64,000 bases of DNA from Streptacidiphilus jeojiense. Lineage in GTDB: Bacteria; Actinomycetota; Actinomycetes; Streptomycetales; Streptomycetaceae. The translations under genes were made by a program, and so were the position numbers. Below are positions 42,813 to 52,105 of the stretch, piece by piece. The first letter of the stretch is position 1. Each line of letters starts with the position of its first letter. The notes under the pieces were generated by a model. That model ran no database searches and was not told the DNA's origin. It saw only the letters and a list, made by a program, of their open reading frames with translations. The DNA is taken from NCBI RefSeq assembly GCF_000719095.1, contig NZ_JOEH01000030.1:1-64000 (forward strand). The letters run 5' to 3'.

Positions 42813-44028
42813 GGCGTCCGAGTCCAGCCTGACCAGGGAGCGGGATGCGGGTGACCTCCGGGTCCGGCGGCAGGTTCTCGTGGTGCTCTTCAGCACCCTG
42901 CTGTATCGCACGGCGACCGGCATGGGTCCGTTGGCGATTCTGGTCACGGTGACCGGGCGGCAGTCTTTGGCGGTCGCCTCCGTCGCGCTGACCTGCTGGA
43001 CCCTGGCGGGGGCAGCGGGGCAACCGGCCTGGGTGGCATCGTGCGAGCGATGGGGGCACGGCAGGACGTTGGCTTCCCTCGGAGTGCTGACGGCTGCCTT
43101 CCACGCCTCGGTGGGACTCGTCCACGGGCCGGCGCTCACGGTCGGAGCGGCCACGCTGGCTGGTCTGACGCTGCCTCCGGTGACGGCCAAGGCACGCGCT
43201 CTGCTCGCGGAACTCCTCCCGGGTCCGGAACGGGAGCGGGCGTTCTCCACCGAATCGGCTCTCGCCAGCCTGGCCTTCGTCATCGCTCCGCTCATCGTCG
43301 GGGCGTCGCGTGCACTGGTCGAGATGGGGCCGGTCCTCGCCTCGGGCGCGCTGTTGGTTTCGGTGAGTCTGCTGTACGTCCGCGTGGGGCGCGGGGCCGC
43401 TCGGATCGGCGGAGGACCAGAGGTCGCGGCGAACTCCGGGGAACCTGATGATCGAAGCCCGGCCGACGCGCCGAGGACCGCCTCCCAGTGGCTGCCTGCC
43501 GTAATCCTGGTGGCGGCGGGCGGTGCCTGCTACGGCATGCTCGCCTGCATCGAGGTGGCGGTCGTGGCAAGGTTCCACGACCCTACGGCAGCGGCGTCGA
43601 TGCTGTGCGGCTGGTCGCTGGCCTCTCTGCTGGGAGGGCTCGGGGCGACCCGCTGGATCGGGGTGCATTGGGTGCGCTGGGCCGTTCTCGCCGTCTCGCC
43701 GGTTGCCTACTTCCTGATGGCGGCCTTCGGGATGCACAGCGGCGTGGTGTTCGCCGCGGTTCTCGCCCTGAGCGGCATCGCCGTCTCGCCCACACTCGGC
43801 CTCATCACATCGCAACTCGCGCAGGTGACCCATCGGGCGATCAGGCCGAGTGCCTTTGCCTGGCTGCAGAGCAGTTCGTGGATCGGCGCCTCGGCGGCGA
43901 CGACGGCAGCCGGGCTGCTGGCCACCACCCGCCTGGACGGTGTGCTGGTCCTCGCCGGGGTTCTGGCGCTGGCTGTCCTGGCAGCACTGTCCCTATCCGG
44001 GCGTGGCGGAACGTCAGAGATTCGGTGA
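42802..44028 (+). CDS. second MFS transporter of the cluster
   Basis: About 408 residues, starting at the ATG at 42802 inside the end of the aminotransferase gene (11-base overlap). About 12 hydrophobic helices are visible: VLVVLFSTLLYRTATGMGPL, LTCWTLAGAAGQPAWVASCE, then CERWGHGRTLASLGVLTAAF in the signature loop. It is the last gene of the rightward run. Two exporters in one cluster suggest separate duties such as export and resistance. Downstream, oppositely oriented sequence begins within 10 bases, marking the cluster edge. Confidence 0.85.
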   Translation: MPSRASESSLTRERDAGDLRVRRQVLVVLFSTLLYRTATGMGPLAILVTVTGRQSLAVASVALTCWTLAGAAGQPAWVASCERWGHGRTLASLGVLTAAFHASVGLVHGPALTVGAATLAGLTLPPVTAKARALLAELLPGPERERAFSTESALASLAFVIAPLIVGASRALVEMGPVLASGALLVSVSLLYVRVGRGAARIGGGPEVAANSGEPDDRSPADAPRTASQWLPAVILVAAGGACYGMLACIEVAVVARFHDPTAAASMLCGWSLASLLGGLGATRWIGVHWVRWAVLAVSPVAYFLMAAFGMHSGVVFAAVLALSGIAVSPTLGLITSQLAQVTHRAIRPSAFAWLQSSSWIGASAATTAAGLLATTRLDGVLVLAGVLALAVLAALSLSGRGGTSEIR

Positions 44029-44035
44029 GAAAAGA

Positions 44036-44200
44036 TCATCCGACCGGGCCGGGGACCAGGGCCGCCATGGCGGCCTGGCCGAGGCTTCCGGCCTCGCGAA
44101 TCGACCTCCAGTCCCCGGGCTCGCGGGCGGCTACGCCGGCGGCCTGCTCGGCGCGGGCGGCCAGCAGGGGGACGAGTTCGGGGTCGAGGGTGTAGTTCAT
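44036..44200 (-). pseudogene. truncated N-terminus of an alpha/beta hydrolase (HSL-like)
   Basis: From the ATG at 44200 the frame reads MNYTLDPELVPLLAARAEQA, then EPGDWRSIREAG, and stops after 54 codons. The first 40 residues resemble the leading segment of HSL-family esterases (DPEL-x-P-L), but the catalytic domain is missing. It ends eight bases from the last cluster gene, so the remainder was probably lost when the cluster arrived or the edge was rearranged. Confidence 0.45.
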
Positions 44201-44320
44201 GGGAAGTGGTTCGCTTTCCACAGGTGGACGGATGGGTGGGCACCGAAGTGGCGCACGCGGGCCGGCGGGCCGGTCCGCGTGCGCCGCGGGCCTCGGGCGG
44301 GCCGGACACGGCGGTGTCCG

Positions 44321-44692
44321 TCAGTACGGGGAGGGCTGGTTGCGGATCACGGCGAGGCTGACGATCTTGCCGTCGCGCACGCTGAAGTAGTCCGACATCA
44401 CCAGCTCGGCCGGCAGGTCGGTCTTGTCGTAGGTCCCGTCGTAGCGCGAGCGCACGATGGTCTGGCCGTAGTGCGCGACGACCTCGATCGGCTCCATCGT
44501 GACGTGGTCGCCGATCATCTCCTTCTCGGCCCAGGCCCGGATGGCTGCGATACCGCTGATCTCACGGCGCGCGTCGTTGACGTAGGCGTCCTCGGCGAAG
44601 GCGGCGACCATCCGGTCCAGGTCGAAGGCGTTGACCGCCGCCAGGTACTCGGCGACGACGGGCGGCAGGGCGGTGCTCGTGGGCGTGTTCAT
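44321..44692 (-). CDS. SnoaL-like/NTF2-fold protein
   Basis: A 123-residue protein from the ATG at 44692, eight bases after AAGGGAG. The pattern VVAEYLAAVNAFDLDRMVAA, FAEDAYVNDARREISGIAAI and YFSVRDGKIVSLAVIRNQPS is typical of polyketide-cyclase-like NTF2 folds. It diverges from the MerR/GyrI-like regulator, so it is the probable target of that regulator. Catalytic role unknown. Confidence 0.85.
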   Translation of the reverse strand: MNTPTSTALPPVVAEYLAAVNAFDLDRMVAAFAEDAYVNDARREISGIAAIRAWAEKEMIGDHVTMEPIEVVAHYGQTIVRSRYDGTYDKTDLPAELVMSDYFSVRDGKIVSLAVIRNQPSPY

Positions 44693-44791
44693 CGTTTCGG
44701 CTCCCTTCGGCCGGCGGCCCGGTCCGACCGCCTGCACCCAGGCTCGCGCGTGCTCCCACGAGAGGTGCAAGCCCCGCGCGCGTCCGTGCAT

Positions 44792-44806
44792 CTCCCCCTG
44801 GGGGAG
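44792..44806. promoter_or_regulatory. putative MerR-type operator
   Basis: The near-perfect palindrome ctccccctgggggag has seven-base arms around one central base. It lies 17 bases upstream of the MerR ATG and in the divergent spacer with the SnoaL-like gene. MerR proteins bind such dyads between promoter boxes. The candidate -10 CACAGT at 44811 would give a nearly leaderless message. Confidence 0.6.
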
Positions 44807-44823
44807 GTGGCACAGTGGCAGGC

Positions 44824-45690
44824 ATGGACGCGACACTGCCGATCGGGGACTTCGCCAGGTCCACGCACCTGAGCGTGAAGACGCTGCGCTACTACCACCA
44901 GGTGGGCCTGCTGGAACCGGACGAGGTGGACCGGCACACCGGCCACCGCTACTACACCACCGCGCAGATCCCGACCGCGCAGATCATCCGCCGCTTCCGC
45001 GCCCTGGACATGCCGGTCGAGCAGATCGCCAAGGTGCTGGCCGCCCCCGACCTCGACACCCGCAACGCGCTGCTGGCCGCACACCTGAACCAGATGGAGC
45101 AGCAGTTGGCGCGCAGCCAGTCTGCGGTCGCCTCGCTGCGCGACCTGCTCACCGGCCCGCCGGGCGGCACCCGGGCCGAGATCGGGCGCCGCAGCGTTCC
45201 GGCCATGCCGGGGGCTGCGGTCACCGAGACGGTGGACGTCGCCGAGGCGTTGACCTGGTACCAGGGTGCGCTCGGTGAGATCTACGCGACGCTCGACGCC
45301 CAGGGACTGGCCGCTGACGCACCGGCTGGCGGGATCTTCAGTACCGACCTGTTCACCCACGGGCACGGACCGGCGACGATCTTCGTACCCTGCGCCGGAC
45401 CGCTGCGCCCCATCGGCCGGGTCGACGCGCTGGTCATCCCGGCAGTGGAGTTGGCGACGATCGTGCACCGCGGCCCGCATACGAATATCGACCTGGCTTA
45501 CGGAGCCCTGGGCACGTACGTCGCTGAACATGCCCTCGCCGTGGACGGCCCGATCCGCGAGTACTACCCCGTCGGGCGCCACGAGAGCGCAGAGGCGGCC
45601 GAGTGGCGCACCGAGATCTGCTGGCCGATCTTCCACACCGGACCGTCGCCCGACGAACCCGCAGCACGTACGAACGAAGGCGGCGATTGA
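44824..45690 (+). CDS. MerR-family regulator with GyrI-like effector domain
   Basis: About 288 residues from the ATG at 44824; a GTG at 44815 is in frame. The HTH reads IGDFARSTHLSVKTLRYYHQ and VGLLEPDEVDRHTGHRYYT, followed by a coiled linker. From about residue 125 a GyrI/AraC-effector-like beta domain follows (VTETVDVAEALTWYQGALGE, PIREYYPVGRHESAEAAEWR). Family members sense small amphipathic molecules. It probably regulates itself and the divergent SnoaL-like gene. Confidence 0.9.
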   Translation: MDATLPIGDFARSTHLSVKTLRYYHQVGLLEPDEVDRHTGHRYYTTAQIPTAQIIRRFRALDMPVEQIAKVLAAPDLDTRNALLAAHLNQMEQQLARSQSAVASLRDLLTGPPGGTRAEIGRRSVPAMPGAAVTETVDVAEALTWYQGALGEIYATLDAQGLAADAPAGGIFSTDLFTHGHGPATIFVPCAGPLRPIGRVDALVIPAVELATIVHRGPHTNIDLAYGALGTYVAEHALAVDGPIREYYPVGRHESAEAAEWRTEICWPIFHTGPSPDEPAARTNEGGD

Positions 45691-45746
45691 GAGCCGTCCG
45701 GCCGATCACGTGATTGTCTCCTCATCGAGTCGAGGAACGCTTGCCT

Positions 45747-46664
45747 CTACAGGCGGGCTACGATCTCTTCGTCTATCAGGGCTGTGATAGAGGTTCGCTG
45801 GGAGCCGCCCCCTTCTACATGGGCAGTTACGGTTACCACCGCTTCCTTGTCCGGGGAGATGATGCAGAGCTGGCCGTAGAGGCCTGCCATTTTGTACGTC
45901 TTCTCCCCAGAGGTGCACCAGACGCCGAGGCCGTAGCTGTCCGAGAGGCGGAAGCCTTCGTCTGTGGGGTCCTGCATGGTCGGGACGGTCTCTGTCGCGA
46001 TTCGTGCGCAGTATTCGGCGGGGACCAGCTGGCGGCCCTCGTGGCGGCCCTCGTCGAGCAGGAGGCGGCCGAAGCGGGCCAGTTCGGGCGTCCTCAGGTG
46101 GAGGGCGGTCTCCGCCACCGGGTGGCCGAGGGGGCAGGTGTGCCACTGGGGGTTGTGGATGCCCAGCGGGGTGAAGAGGCGGGGCAGCAGGTAGTCGCGG
46201 ACGTTGGCGCCGGTCGCGGCGCGCAGGGCGCGGGCCGCTATGTACGGGCCGATGCCGGTGTAGCTGAAATACGTGCCGGGCTTGTGCGCGAGCGGGGTCG
46301 CGAAGAAGTCAGCGGCCAGGTCGGGGACCACGACGGGGTCGTAGGCGGACCAGAAGTACGGGCTGCCGGACGTCATCATCAGCAAGTGCCGGAGCGTGAC
46401 CTGGTCCAGGCCGGGCGCGGCAGAGCCGGCCAGCTCGGGGTAGTACGTGAGGGCGGGGTCGTCCAGGGCGAGGCGACCCTCGGCTTCGGCGATGCCGAGC
46501 GCTACGGAGGTAAAGGTCTTCGAGACGGACCGCACGTCGACCCGGTCGTCCGAGCGGAGCCTGCGTTCGACCGGCTCGGCACCGCGGCGGTAGATGTGCA
46601 CTCCGTAGAGTTGCATGCCCTCTCGCTCGGCGGACCGGACCAGAGCGTCAATGAGTTCTCGCAT
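45747..46664 (-). CDS. class C beta-lactamase-family serine hydrolase
   Basis: About 305 residues from the ATG at 46664; an ATG at 46694 is possible. The nucleophile motif S-x-x-K is VRSVSKTFTSVALG. YFSYTGIGPYIAARAL carries the second-motif Tyr, and the region LLMMTSGSPYFW is typical of esterase/DD-peptidase relatives. No signal peptide is visible, so it is probably a cytoplasmic esterase or amidase rather than a secreted beta-lactamase. Confidence 0.88.
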   Translation of the reverse strand: MRELIDALVRSAEREGMQLYGVHIYRRGAEPVERRLRSDDRVDVRSVSKTFTSVALGIAEAEGRLALDDPALTYYPELAGSAAPGLDQVTLRHLLMMTSGSPYFWSAYDPVVVPDLAADFFATPLAHKPGTYFSYTGIGPYIAARALRAATGANVRDYLLPRLFTPLGIHNPQWHTCPLGHPVAETALHLRTPELARFGRLLLDEGRHEGRQLVPAEYCARIATETVPTMQDPTDEGFRLSDSYGLGVWCTSGEKTYKMAGLYGQLCIISPDKEAVVTVTAHVEGGGSQRTSITALIDEEIVARL

Positions 46665-47052
46665 GGCGGGAAGCCTAATAGCGGGGTCTGACATTCCCGG
46701 CCGTCTGCGCCGCGTCACCATGGCCCCGCCCGGATGGACCGGTGTCTGGCTCTGCTCAGTTGAGTTCAGGGCCGGTGCCGGAAGGGGGCGAGCGTGGCGC
46801 GCACGAGACTGGCGCGCACGCATGCCGATCCTCCAGCTACGCCAGCACCTGGCGGTGATCGCCCAGTTCGACCCCGACTGGGGCGCCGCCGAACTGACGG
46901 GCCGGGGTTGGAGGTGCGGGGCGGCCACGAGCATGAGGCACCTCGACCCTGCATTGCCCCGGGAGGGGTGGCCGCTGTTGACGCGGTGCGCGGGTGCCTC
47001 GCCGCGTGGGGCAGCGGGGGCACCCGCGTCGGTCACGACGGCAGGGCAGATG
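46665..47052. other. 388-base spacer without a called gene
   Basis: A plus-strand stretch from about 46,822 to 46,905 (MPILQLRQHLAVIAQFDPDW) has strongly coding-like third positions but lacks a ribosome site and runs into the antisense of the next gene. It may be a gene remnant. Nothing else is recognisable. Confidence 0.35.
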
Positions 47053-47874
47053 TCACCGCTCTGCGCGGTCGTGGTGGGCGGCGACCTGGCAGACGGCTTC
47101 GGCGACGGTGGGGGCGTCCTTCTTCAGGATCGTGTCGTGGTTGCTGGCGACCTTGGCGCTGATCTCGATGTTCGGGTTGCCGGCGACCACCCCGTCGAGG
47201 CTGGCGCGGATCCGTTCCTGTTCGTCGCCCTTGCTTCCCAGGGACGTTCCCGAGGCGACCACGTATCGCGTCGGGACGGTGATGGTGTCCAGTACGGGAC
47301 CCAACTCGCGCCTGCGGGCGAGCCTGCCGAGTTCGATGTTGCAGTCCGCCATCTGTGCGGCGGTCATCCGCGGGGTCAGGCCGGTCGGGCGCAGCAGCGG
47401 CATGAACAGGTTCAGCCGGCGGAAGGTCCTGCGGATCCGCTGCTCCATGGACTGGTCCAGCCAGTCGTGCGGTTGGGCGCCCTCCACCAGGACCGCGCCC
47501 AGGGCGCGGTCGGGGTTGCGGCCGGCCCAGTGCGCCGCGACGAACGCCCCGTAGGACCAGCCCACCACCAGCACCCGGTCCACCTCCCTGGCCGCGAGCA
47601 CGGCGTCGACGTCACGGACGACGGCCTCGAAGGAGTAGTCGGCCGAACGCTTCGACTTCCTGCCGCGGGCCCGCTCGTCGTAGGTGATGTGCCGCCACCC
47701 GGTGCCCAACTCGGCGATGACGTGCCGCCAGTACCCCTGGGTGGCGAACTGGCCGTTGAGGTAGACCACGGGGATGCCGGGGCCGCTGGTGTCGGTGACG
47801 GCCAGGGCCGTGTCGTCGACCGGGACCATGCCGGTCCACGCCGGGACGGTCGGGGAGGTGGTGTTCGTCGCCAT
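47053..47874 (-). CDS. alpha/beta hydrolase
   Basis: A 273-residue protein starting with an ATG at 47874. VVYLNGQFATQGYWRHVIAE is the oxyanion-strand region. RVLVVGWSYGAFVAAHWAGR holds the nucleophile elbow G-x-S-x-G. The late His is in VASNHDTILKKDAPTVAEAV. It has the length of a simple esterase or lipase-like hydrolase. A GNAT gene lies 36 bases upstream in the same orientation, so the two are probably co-transcribed. Confidence 0.88.
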   Translation of the reverse strand: MATNTTSPTVPAWTGMVPVDDTALAVTDTSGPGIPVVYLNGQFATQGYWRHVIAELGTGWRHITYDERARGRKSKRSADYSFEAVVRDVDAVLAAREVDRVLVVGWSYGAFVAAHWAGRNPDRALGAVLVEGAQPHDWLDQSMEQRIRRTFRRLNLFMPLLRPTGLTPRMTAAQMADCNIELGRLARRRELGPVLDTITVPTRYVVASGTSLGSKGDEQERIRASLDGVVAGNPNIEISAKVASNHDTILKKDAPTVAEAVCQVAAHHDRAER

Positions 47875-47910
47875 GTGTCTCTCCAGGTCAGGTGTTGCGT
47901 GGGTGTCGGG

Positions 47911-48930
47911 TCAGGGTGCGGACAGGTCGAGTTGGAACTCGCAGGTGCGTCGGTAGGAGCGGAAGCCCAGCTTGTGGTTGACCGCGAGCATGTGGACGTT
48001 GTCCTCGGCGTTGTCGGTCTCGACCTCGACGACATGGGGGTGCTGGGCCCGCAGCCGGTGCACCATCGCTGCCTTGAGCCACAGCCCCAGGCCGTGGCCG
48101 CGGTGCGCGGGTACGACCGCGGTGTCGTACTGCTGGGCCCGTGGCGGCGCGCCGTGGGGGAGCAGGATCTCGGTGTAGCCGGCCATCGTGCCGTCGTCGT
48201 GGACGGCGGCGAGGGTCAGCAGCGTGTCGCCGCGGTGGGCGATCACCTGGGCCATGGTCCGTACGCGGTCGGCGTCCCAGTCCAGGCTGCCGTAGTCCAG
48301 GTCGCCGACGGGCATGTCGTTCATCGCGTTCTTGGCCGTCGCGAAGGCGTCCGCGAGCTCGTCGGGCACCGTTCCGGTCCAGCCGGTCAGTCGGTAGCCG
48401 AGGTGCCCGGCAGGGGCGACCTCGGAGATCGTGGCCTCGTCCAGCGCGGCCAGCGCGGCCGGCGCGTCCAGACGCAGGATCAGGTGATCGAGTGTCAGGG
48501 CCCGTCGGAAGCCCCACCGCTCGCAGAAGGCCTCACCCGGGCTGTCACCCGGGACTTCGACCACCAGGCTGCGCCGCTTCTCGGTGCGGCAGGCCGCCAC
48601 GACGGTCGACAGCAGGCGTGAGCCGGTTCCCCGGCGCCGGTGTGCCGGGTCGACGTGGAGTTCCAGTTCGGCCAAGCGGTCCCGCCCTGGTGAGGTGAAC
48701 AGCCGCAGGCCCGCGACGGCGACCGGGAGGCCACCGGGCCCGGTGGCCGTCCAGGCCAGCCGATGACTGTCCAGGGCCGGCTTGGTGAGCTGCGCATGGA
48801 CCTTCCCGGGCCCGGGAGGCGGGACTCCGGGCAGGTCGTGGGCCATGGAGGCGGCGAGGACCTGGTGCCACCCGGCGGCGTGGACGGCCGAGACGTGATG
48901 GAGCGGCGTGAGGTGGACGGAGTCGGACAC
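47911..48930 (-). CDS. tandem GNAT acetyltransferase
   Basis: About 339 residues from a GTG at 48930 with CCGGGAG upstream. Two GNAT domains are visible. The first has LAELELHVDPAHRRRGTGSR and LLSTVVAACRTEKRRSLVVE (acetyl-CoA loop R-R-x-G-x-G). The second has QQYDTAVVPAHRGHGLGLWL, KAAMVHRLRAQHPHVVEVET and NAEDNVHMLAVNHKLGF. Relatives with this duplicated build are mycothiol-synthase-like or streptothricin/aminoglycoside-type acetyltransferases. The substrate cannot be read. Confidence 0.88.
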   Translation of the reverse strand: MSDSVHLTPLHHVSAVHAAGWHQVLAASMAHDLPGVPPPGPGKVHAQLTKPALDSHRLAWTATGPGGLPVAVAGLRLFTSPGRDRLAELELHVDPAHRRRGTGSRLLSTVVAACRTEKRRSLVVEVPGDSPGEAFCERWGFRRALTLDHLILRLDAPAALAALDEATISEVAPAGHLGYRLTGWTGTVPDELADAFATAKNAMNDMPVGDLDYGSLDWDADRVRTMAQVIAHRGDTLLTLAAVHDDGTMAGYTEILLPHGAPPRAQQYDTAVVPAHRGHGLGLWLKAAMVHRLRAQHPHVVEVETDNAEDNVHMLAVNHKLGFRSYRRTCEFQLDLSAP

Positions 48931-49060
48931 GGCGGTACTCCCGGAGTCGAGCGGGGTGGTGAAGTGCTCTGAAGCTAGGGGAGCGTGACGACCGGGCGCA
49001 TCGGTCGCCATGACGTAACGCGACCCCCGGCAGGGCGGGAGCGTTGGGTAGGGTGACCGC

Positions 49061-51772
49061 ATGCTGTACGGGCGGGGGGCCGAGCAGGAGCGGATACGCC
49101 GGCTGCTCGAGGGTGCCCGCGAGGGCGCGAGCAGCGCGCTGGTGATCCACGGTGAGGCCGGGATCGGCAAGACGGCGCTGCTCGGGTACGCCGCCGACCT
49201 CGCGGCGCCGGGGCGGGTGCTGCGGACCGTGGGCATCGAATCGGAGATGGAGCTGGCCTTCGGGGGCCTGCACGGGCTGCTGACACCGGTTGCCGACCAT
49301 GTGGACCGGCTGCCCCGGCCGCAGGCCGCCGCCCTGAGGGCGGCGTTCGGGCTGTCCGGTGAGGCGGTGGGCGACCGGCTCGCCCTGGCAGTGGCGGTGC
49401 TGACCTGCCTCTCCCAGGCCGCGCGCGGCAGCTCCCTGCTGTGCCTGATCGACGACGCCCAGTGGCTGGACCAGGCGTCACTGGACGCCCTGACGTTCGC
49501 TGCCCGCCGGCTCCACAGCCAGGGCGTGGTGATGCTGTTCGCCCTGCGTGACAGCGTTCCGGGTGGTCAGATCACCGGCCTGGCGCGGCTGCGGCTGCCC
49601 GGGATCGACTCCGCGGCCGCCGAGGCTCTGCTGACCGACCGCGTCGCGGATCTGTCGCCGAACGCGCGCGGCCAGATCGTCGAGCAGGCGCAGGGCAATC
49701 CGCTGGCGCTGCTGGAGCTTCCCACGGCGCTCACCGCCGAACAGCGGGCCGGCCGGCTGAATCCGGTCACCCTCCCCGCCGGGCCGGGGTCGCCCACCAG
49801 CCGGATCCAGGAGACCTTCCAGGAGCAGCTTCGGCGGCTGCCCGACGCCACCCGGGCCATGCTGCTGGTGGCCGCTGCTGACGACTCCGGCGGCCTGGAC
49901 CTGGTTCTGCGGGCATCGACCCGGTTCGGCGCCACGGTGGAGGACCTGGAACCGGCCGAACGCGCCACGCTCATCGTGCTGACCGAGGACACCCTCTCCT
50001 TCCGCCATCCCCTCATCAGATCGGTCACCTACCAGGACACCCCGCTTGCCCGGCGGCTGGCGGCCCACCGGGCGTTGGCCGACGCGTTGGGCGACACCAT
50101 GCCCGGCGACCAGCAGGCCGACCGCCGGGCCTGGCACCTGGCCGCCGCGACGACCGGAACCGACGAGCAGGTCGCCGACGCCATGGTGAGCGTCGCGCGA
50201 AGGGCCGGAGGCCGGCAGGGGACGGCCTCGGCCTCGGCCGCCTACGAACGTGCGGCGCAACTGACCACGGTGCCGGCCCGACGCGCCCGACTGCTTGCCT
50301 CGGCAGCCTTCACCTCGGCCGAGGCCGGGCAGTTCCACCGCACCGCGGCCCTCACCGACCGGATCAACGCGCTCGCCCTGGACCCGGCGATGCTCGCCGA
50401 CTTCGCCCGGGTCCGGGCCATCGTGGAGCTGGACCGCGGGACGCCGCACCAGGCCACGCGGATCCTCCTGGAATGCATGGACCGGCTCGCCTCTTCCGCC
50501 GACCTGGCACCGGTACTGGCCGAGGCCGTCTCGACGGCGCAGTCGTCGGGTGACCGCTCGTTGATGAGCGAAGTCGGGTCGCGGATCCCCGCCTCGTCGC
50601 GCCACTCGATCGCCAGGGTGATGGCGGATCCCGGCGGCACCGGTTCCGGATACCCGAGGAGGCCGGCACCGGCCCGGGACGCCGGATTCGCCGAGCGGAT
50701 CCTGGCCGGGACCTACGGCCGGCTGGTCGCCGATCACCACACCGCCCTGGAGCTCGCCGCCGCCTGCGTACGTGACTGCCGGGACCACGACGTGGTCGGC
50801 TGGCTCCCCACCTCGTTGCACCTTCTCGCCGAGGCCCAACTCTCCCTGGGGCTGCACGAAGAGGCCCAGGCAACCGCCACCGAGGGGCTCGCCGTCGCCG
50901 AGCAGTTCGGCCGCAACCACCGGGCCGCCTATCTGCGTGGAACCCTGGCGACACTGGCCGCGCTCCGGGGGGACCAGGAGCACTGCACCGGCCTGGGCGA
51001 CCGGGCCCTGCGCTACGCCGACGCCCACGGGATCGAGCTGGCCGCCGCACACGCGCATCGGGCACTCGGCCTGCTCGGCCTTGGCCTGGGCCAGGTGGAG
51101 GACGCGCTCAGCCACCTGGAGGCCGCCGGCGCCCGGGTGGAGCACCCGCTCCTGTCGGCCCGGCTCCTGCCCGATCTCGTGGAGGCCGCCATCCGCGCGG
51201 GACAGCCCGACCGTGCGAAGCAGCCGGCGCTGGCGCTGGCCGCATGGGCACAGGCTGCGGGCCACCCTGCTGCTGCCGCGCTCTCCGAACGCTGCCAGGC
51301 CGTCACCGGCCTGGACGATCAGACCGAGCAGCACTTCACCACCGCCCTGCACCTGCACGGTGAAGGCTCGGCCCAACTGTTCGAGCGGGCCCGCACCGAG
51401 CTGCTGTACGGGGAATGGCTGCGCCGTGAGAGGCGTCGAACCCACGCTCGCCACCAGCTTCACGCCGCACTGGAGACGTTCGAGGGACTCGGCGCCCAGC
51501 CGTGGGCGTCCAGGGCCCGCACCGAACTCCAGGCCAGCGGTGGGGCCGCCGACCTCGGCGGTTCCGCGAACACGGCGATCAGCCGGCTCAGCCCGCAGGA
51601 GCGGGAAGTCGTGCGACTTGCGGCCACCGGAGCCACCAACCGTGAGATCGCCGCCCAGCTCTTCCTGAGCCCCAGGACGGTCGGTCACCATCTCTACCGC
51701 GCCTTCCCCAAACTCGGCATCAACTCCCGCACCGAACTCGCTCAGGCCCTCGACGGGCCCTGGAGCGGATGA
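49061..51772 (+). CDS. LAL-family LuxR transcriptional regulator
   Basis: A 903-residue large ATP-binding LuxR regulator. The start is the ATG at 49061 (MLYGRGAEQERIRRLLEGA). Walker A GEAGIGKTALL lies near residues 33-43 and Walker B LLCLIDDAQWLD near 126-137. A long helical-repeat region follows, and a C-terminal LuxR HTH (ISRLSPQEREVVRLAATGAT, NREIAAQLFLSPRTVGHHLY) lies near 843-895. LALs often activate secondary-metabolite or sugar genes. None of the neighbours is an obvious target. Confidence 0.92.
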   Translation: MLYGRGAEQERIRRLLEGAREGASSALVIHGEAGIGKTALLGYAADLAAPGRVLRTVGIESEMELAFGGLHGLLTPVADHVDRLPRPQAAALRAAFGLSGEAVGDRLALAVAVLTCLSQAARGSSLLCLIDDAQWLDQASLDALTFAARRLHSQGVVMLFALRDSVPGGQITGLARLRLPGIDSAAAEALLTDRVADLSPNARGQIVEQAQGNPLALLELPTALTAEQRAGRLNPVTLPAGPGSPTSRIQETFQEQLRRLPDATRAMLLVAAADDSGGLDLVLRASTRFGATVEDLEPAERATLIVLTEDTLSFRHPLIRSVTYQDTPLARRLAAHRALADALGDTMPGDQQADRRAWHLAAATTGTDEQVADAMVSVARRAGGRQGTASASAAYERAAQLTTVPARRARLLASAAFTSAEAGQFHRTAALTDRINALALDPAMLADFARVRAIVELDRGTPHQATRILLECMDRLASSADLAPVLAEAVSTAQSSGDRSLMSEVGSRIPASSRHSIARVMADPGGTGSGYPRRPAPARDAGFAERILAGTYGRLVADHHTALELAAACVRDCRDHDVVGWLPTSLHLLAEAQLSLGLHEEAQATATEGLAVAEQFGRNHRAAYLRGTLATLAALRGDQEHCTGLGDRALRYADAHGIELAAAHAHRALGLLGLGLGQVEDALSHLEAAGARVEHPLLSARLLPDLVEAAIRAGQPDRAKQPALALAAWAQAAGHPAAAALSERCQAVTGLDDQTEQHFTTALHLHGEGSAQLFERARTELLYGEWLRRERRRTHARHQLHAALETFEGLGAQPWASRARTELQASGGAADLGGSANTAISRLSPQEREVVRLAATGATNREIAAQLFLSPRTVGHHLYRAFPKLGINSRTELAQALDGPWSG

Positions 51773-52105
51773 CGGCATCCGCATGCGTCGTCCGGTTCGA
51801 CGGTGCAGGTCAGGGGCGAGGACTCCGGCGGGGGCTGTGTGCCCACCGTCGATGGTGCTCACGTGATCGGTGCGGCAACGGCTTCTCAGAGGTGGTCGAG
51901 TACCTGCTTCAGTTCACTGATCAGCGCCGTCGCCCCCGTCATGATGGGCATCGCCGAGCACAACCTCCAGGAGGCGCTCGCCCTTCTGCCGGTGGACGAC
52001 GACCGTTGAACCCCTGGGAGCAGATGGTCCAGCTGGGGGCGTCGGTCGACCCGGCCTGACGGGCGGTCAGTGCGCCGGCGCCGGCGCACACCACGATCCC
52101 TTCGA
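51773..52105. other. 333-base spacer with a possible frameshifted remnant
   Basis: On the plus strand EVVEYLLQFTDQ in one frame is followed, after a shift, by LISAVAPVMMGIAEHNLQEA and LALLPVDDDR ending at 52,009, with coding-like third positions. This looks like the tail of a lost gene. No domain could be named and no intact gene is present. Confidence 0.3.
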
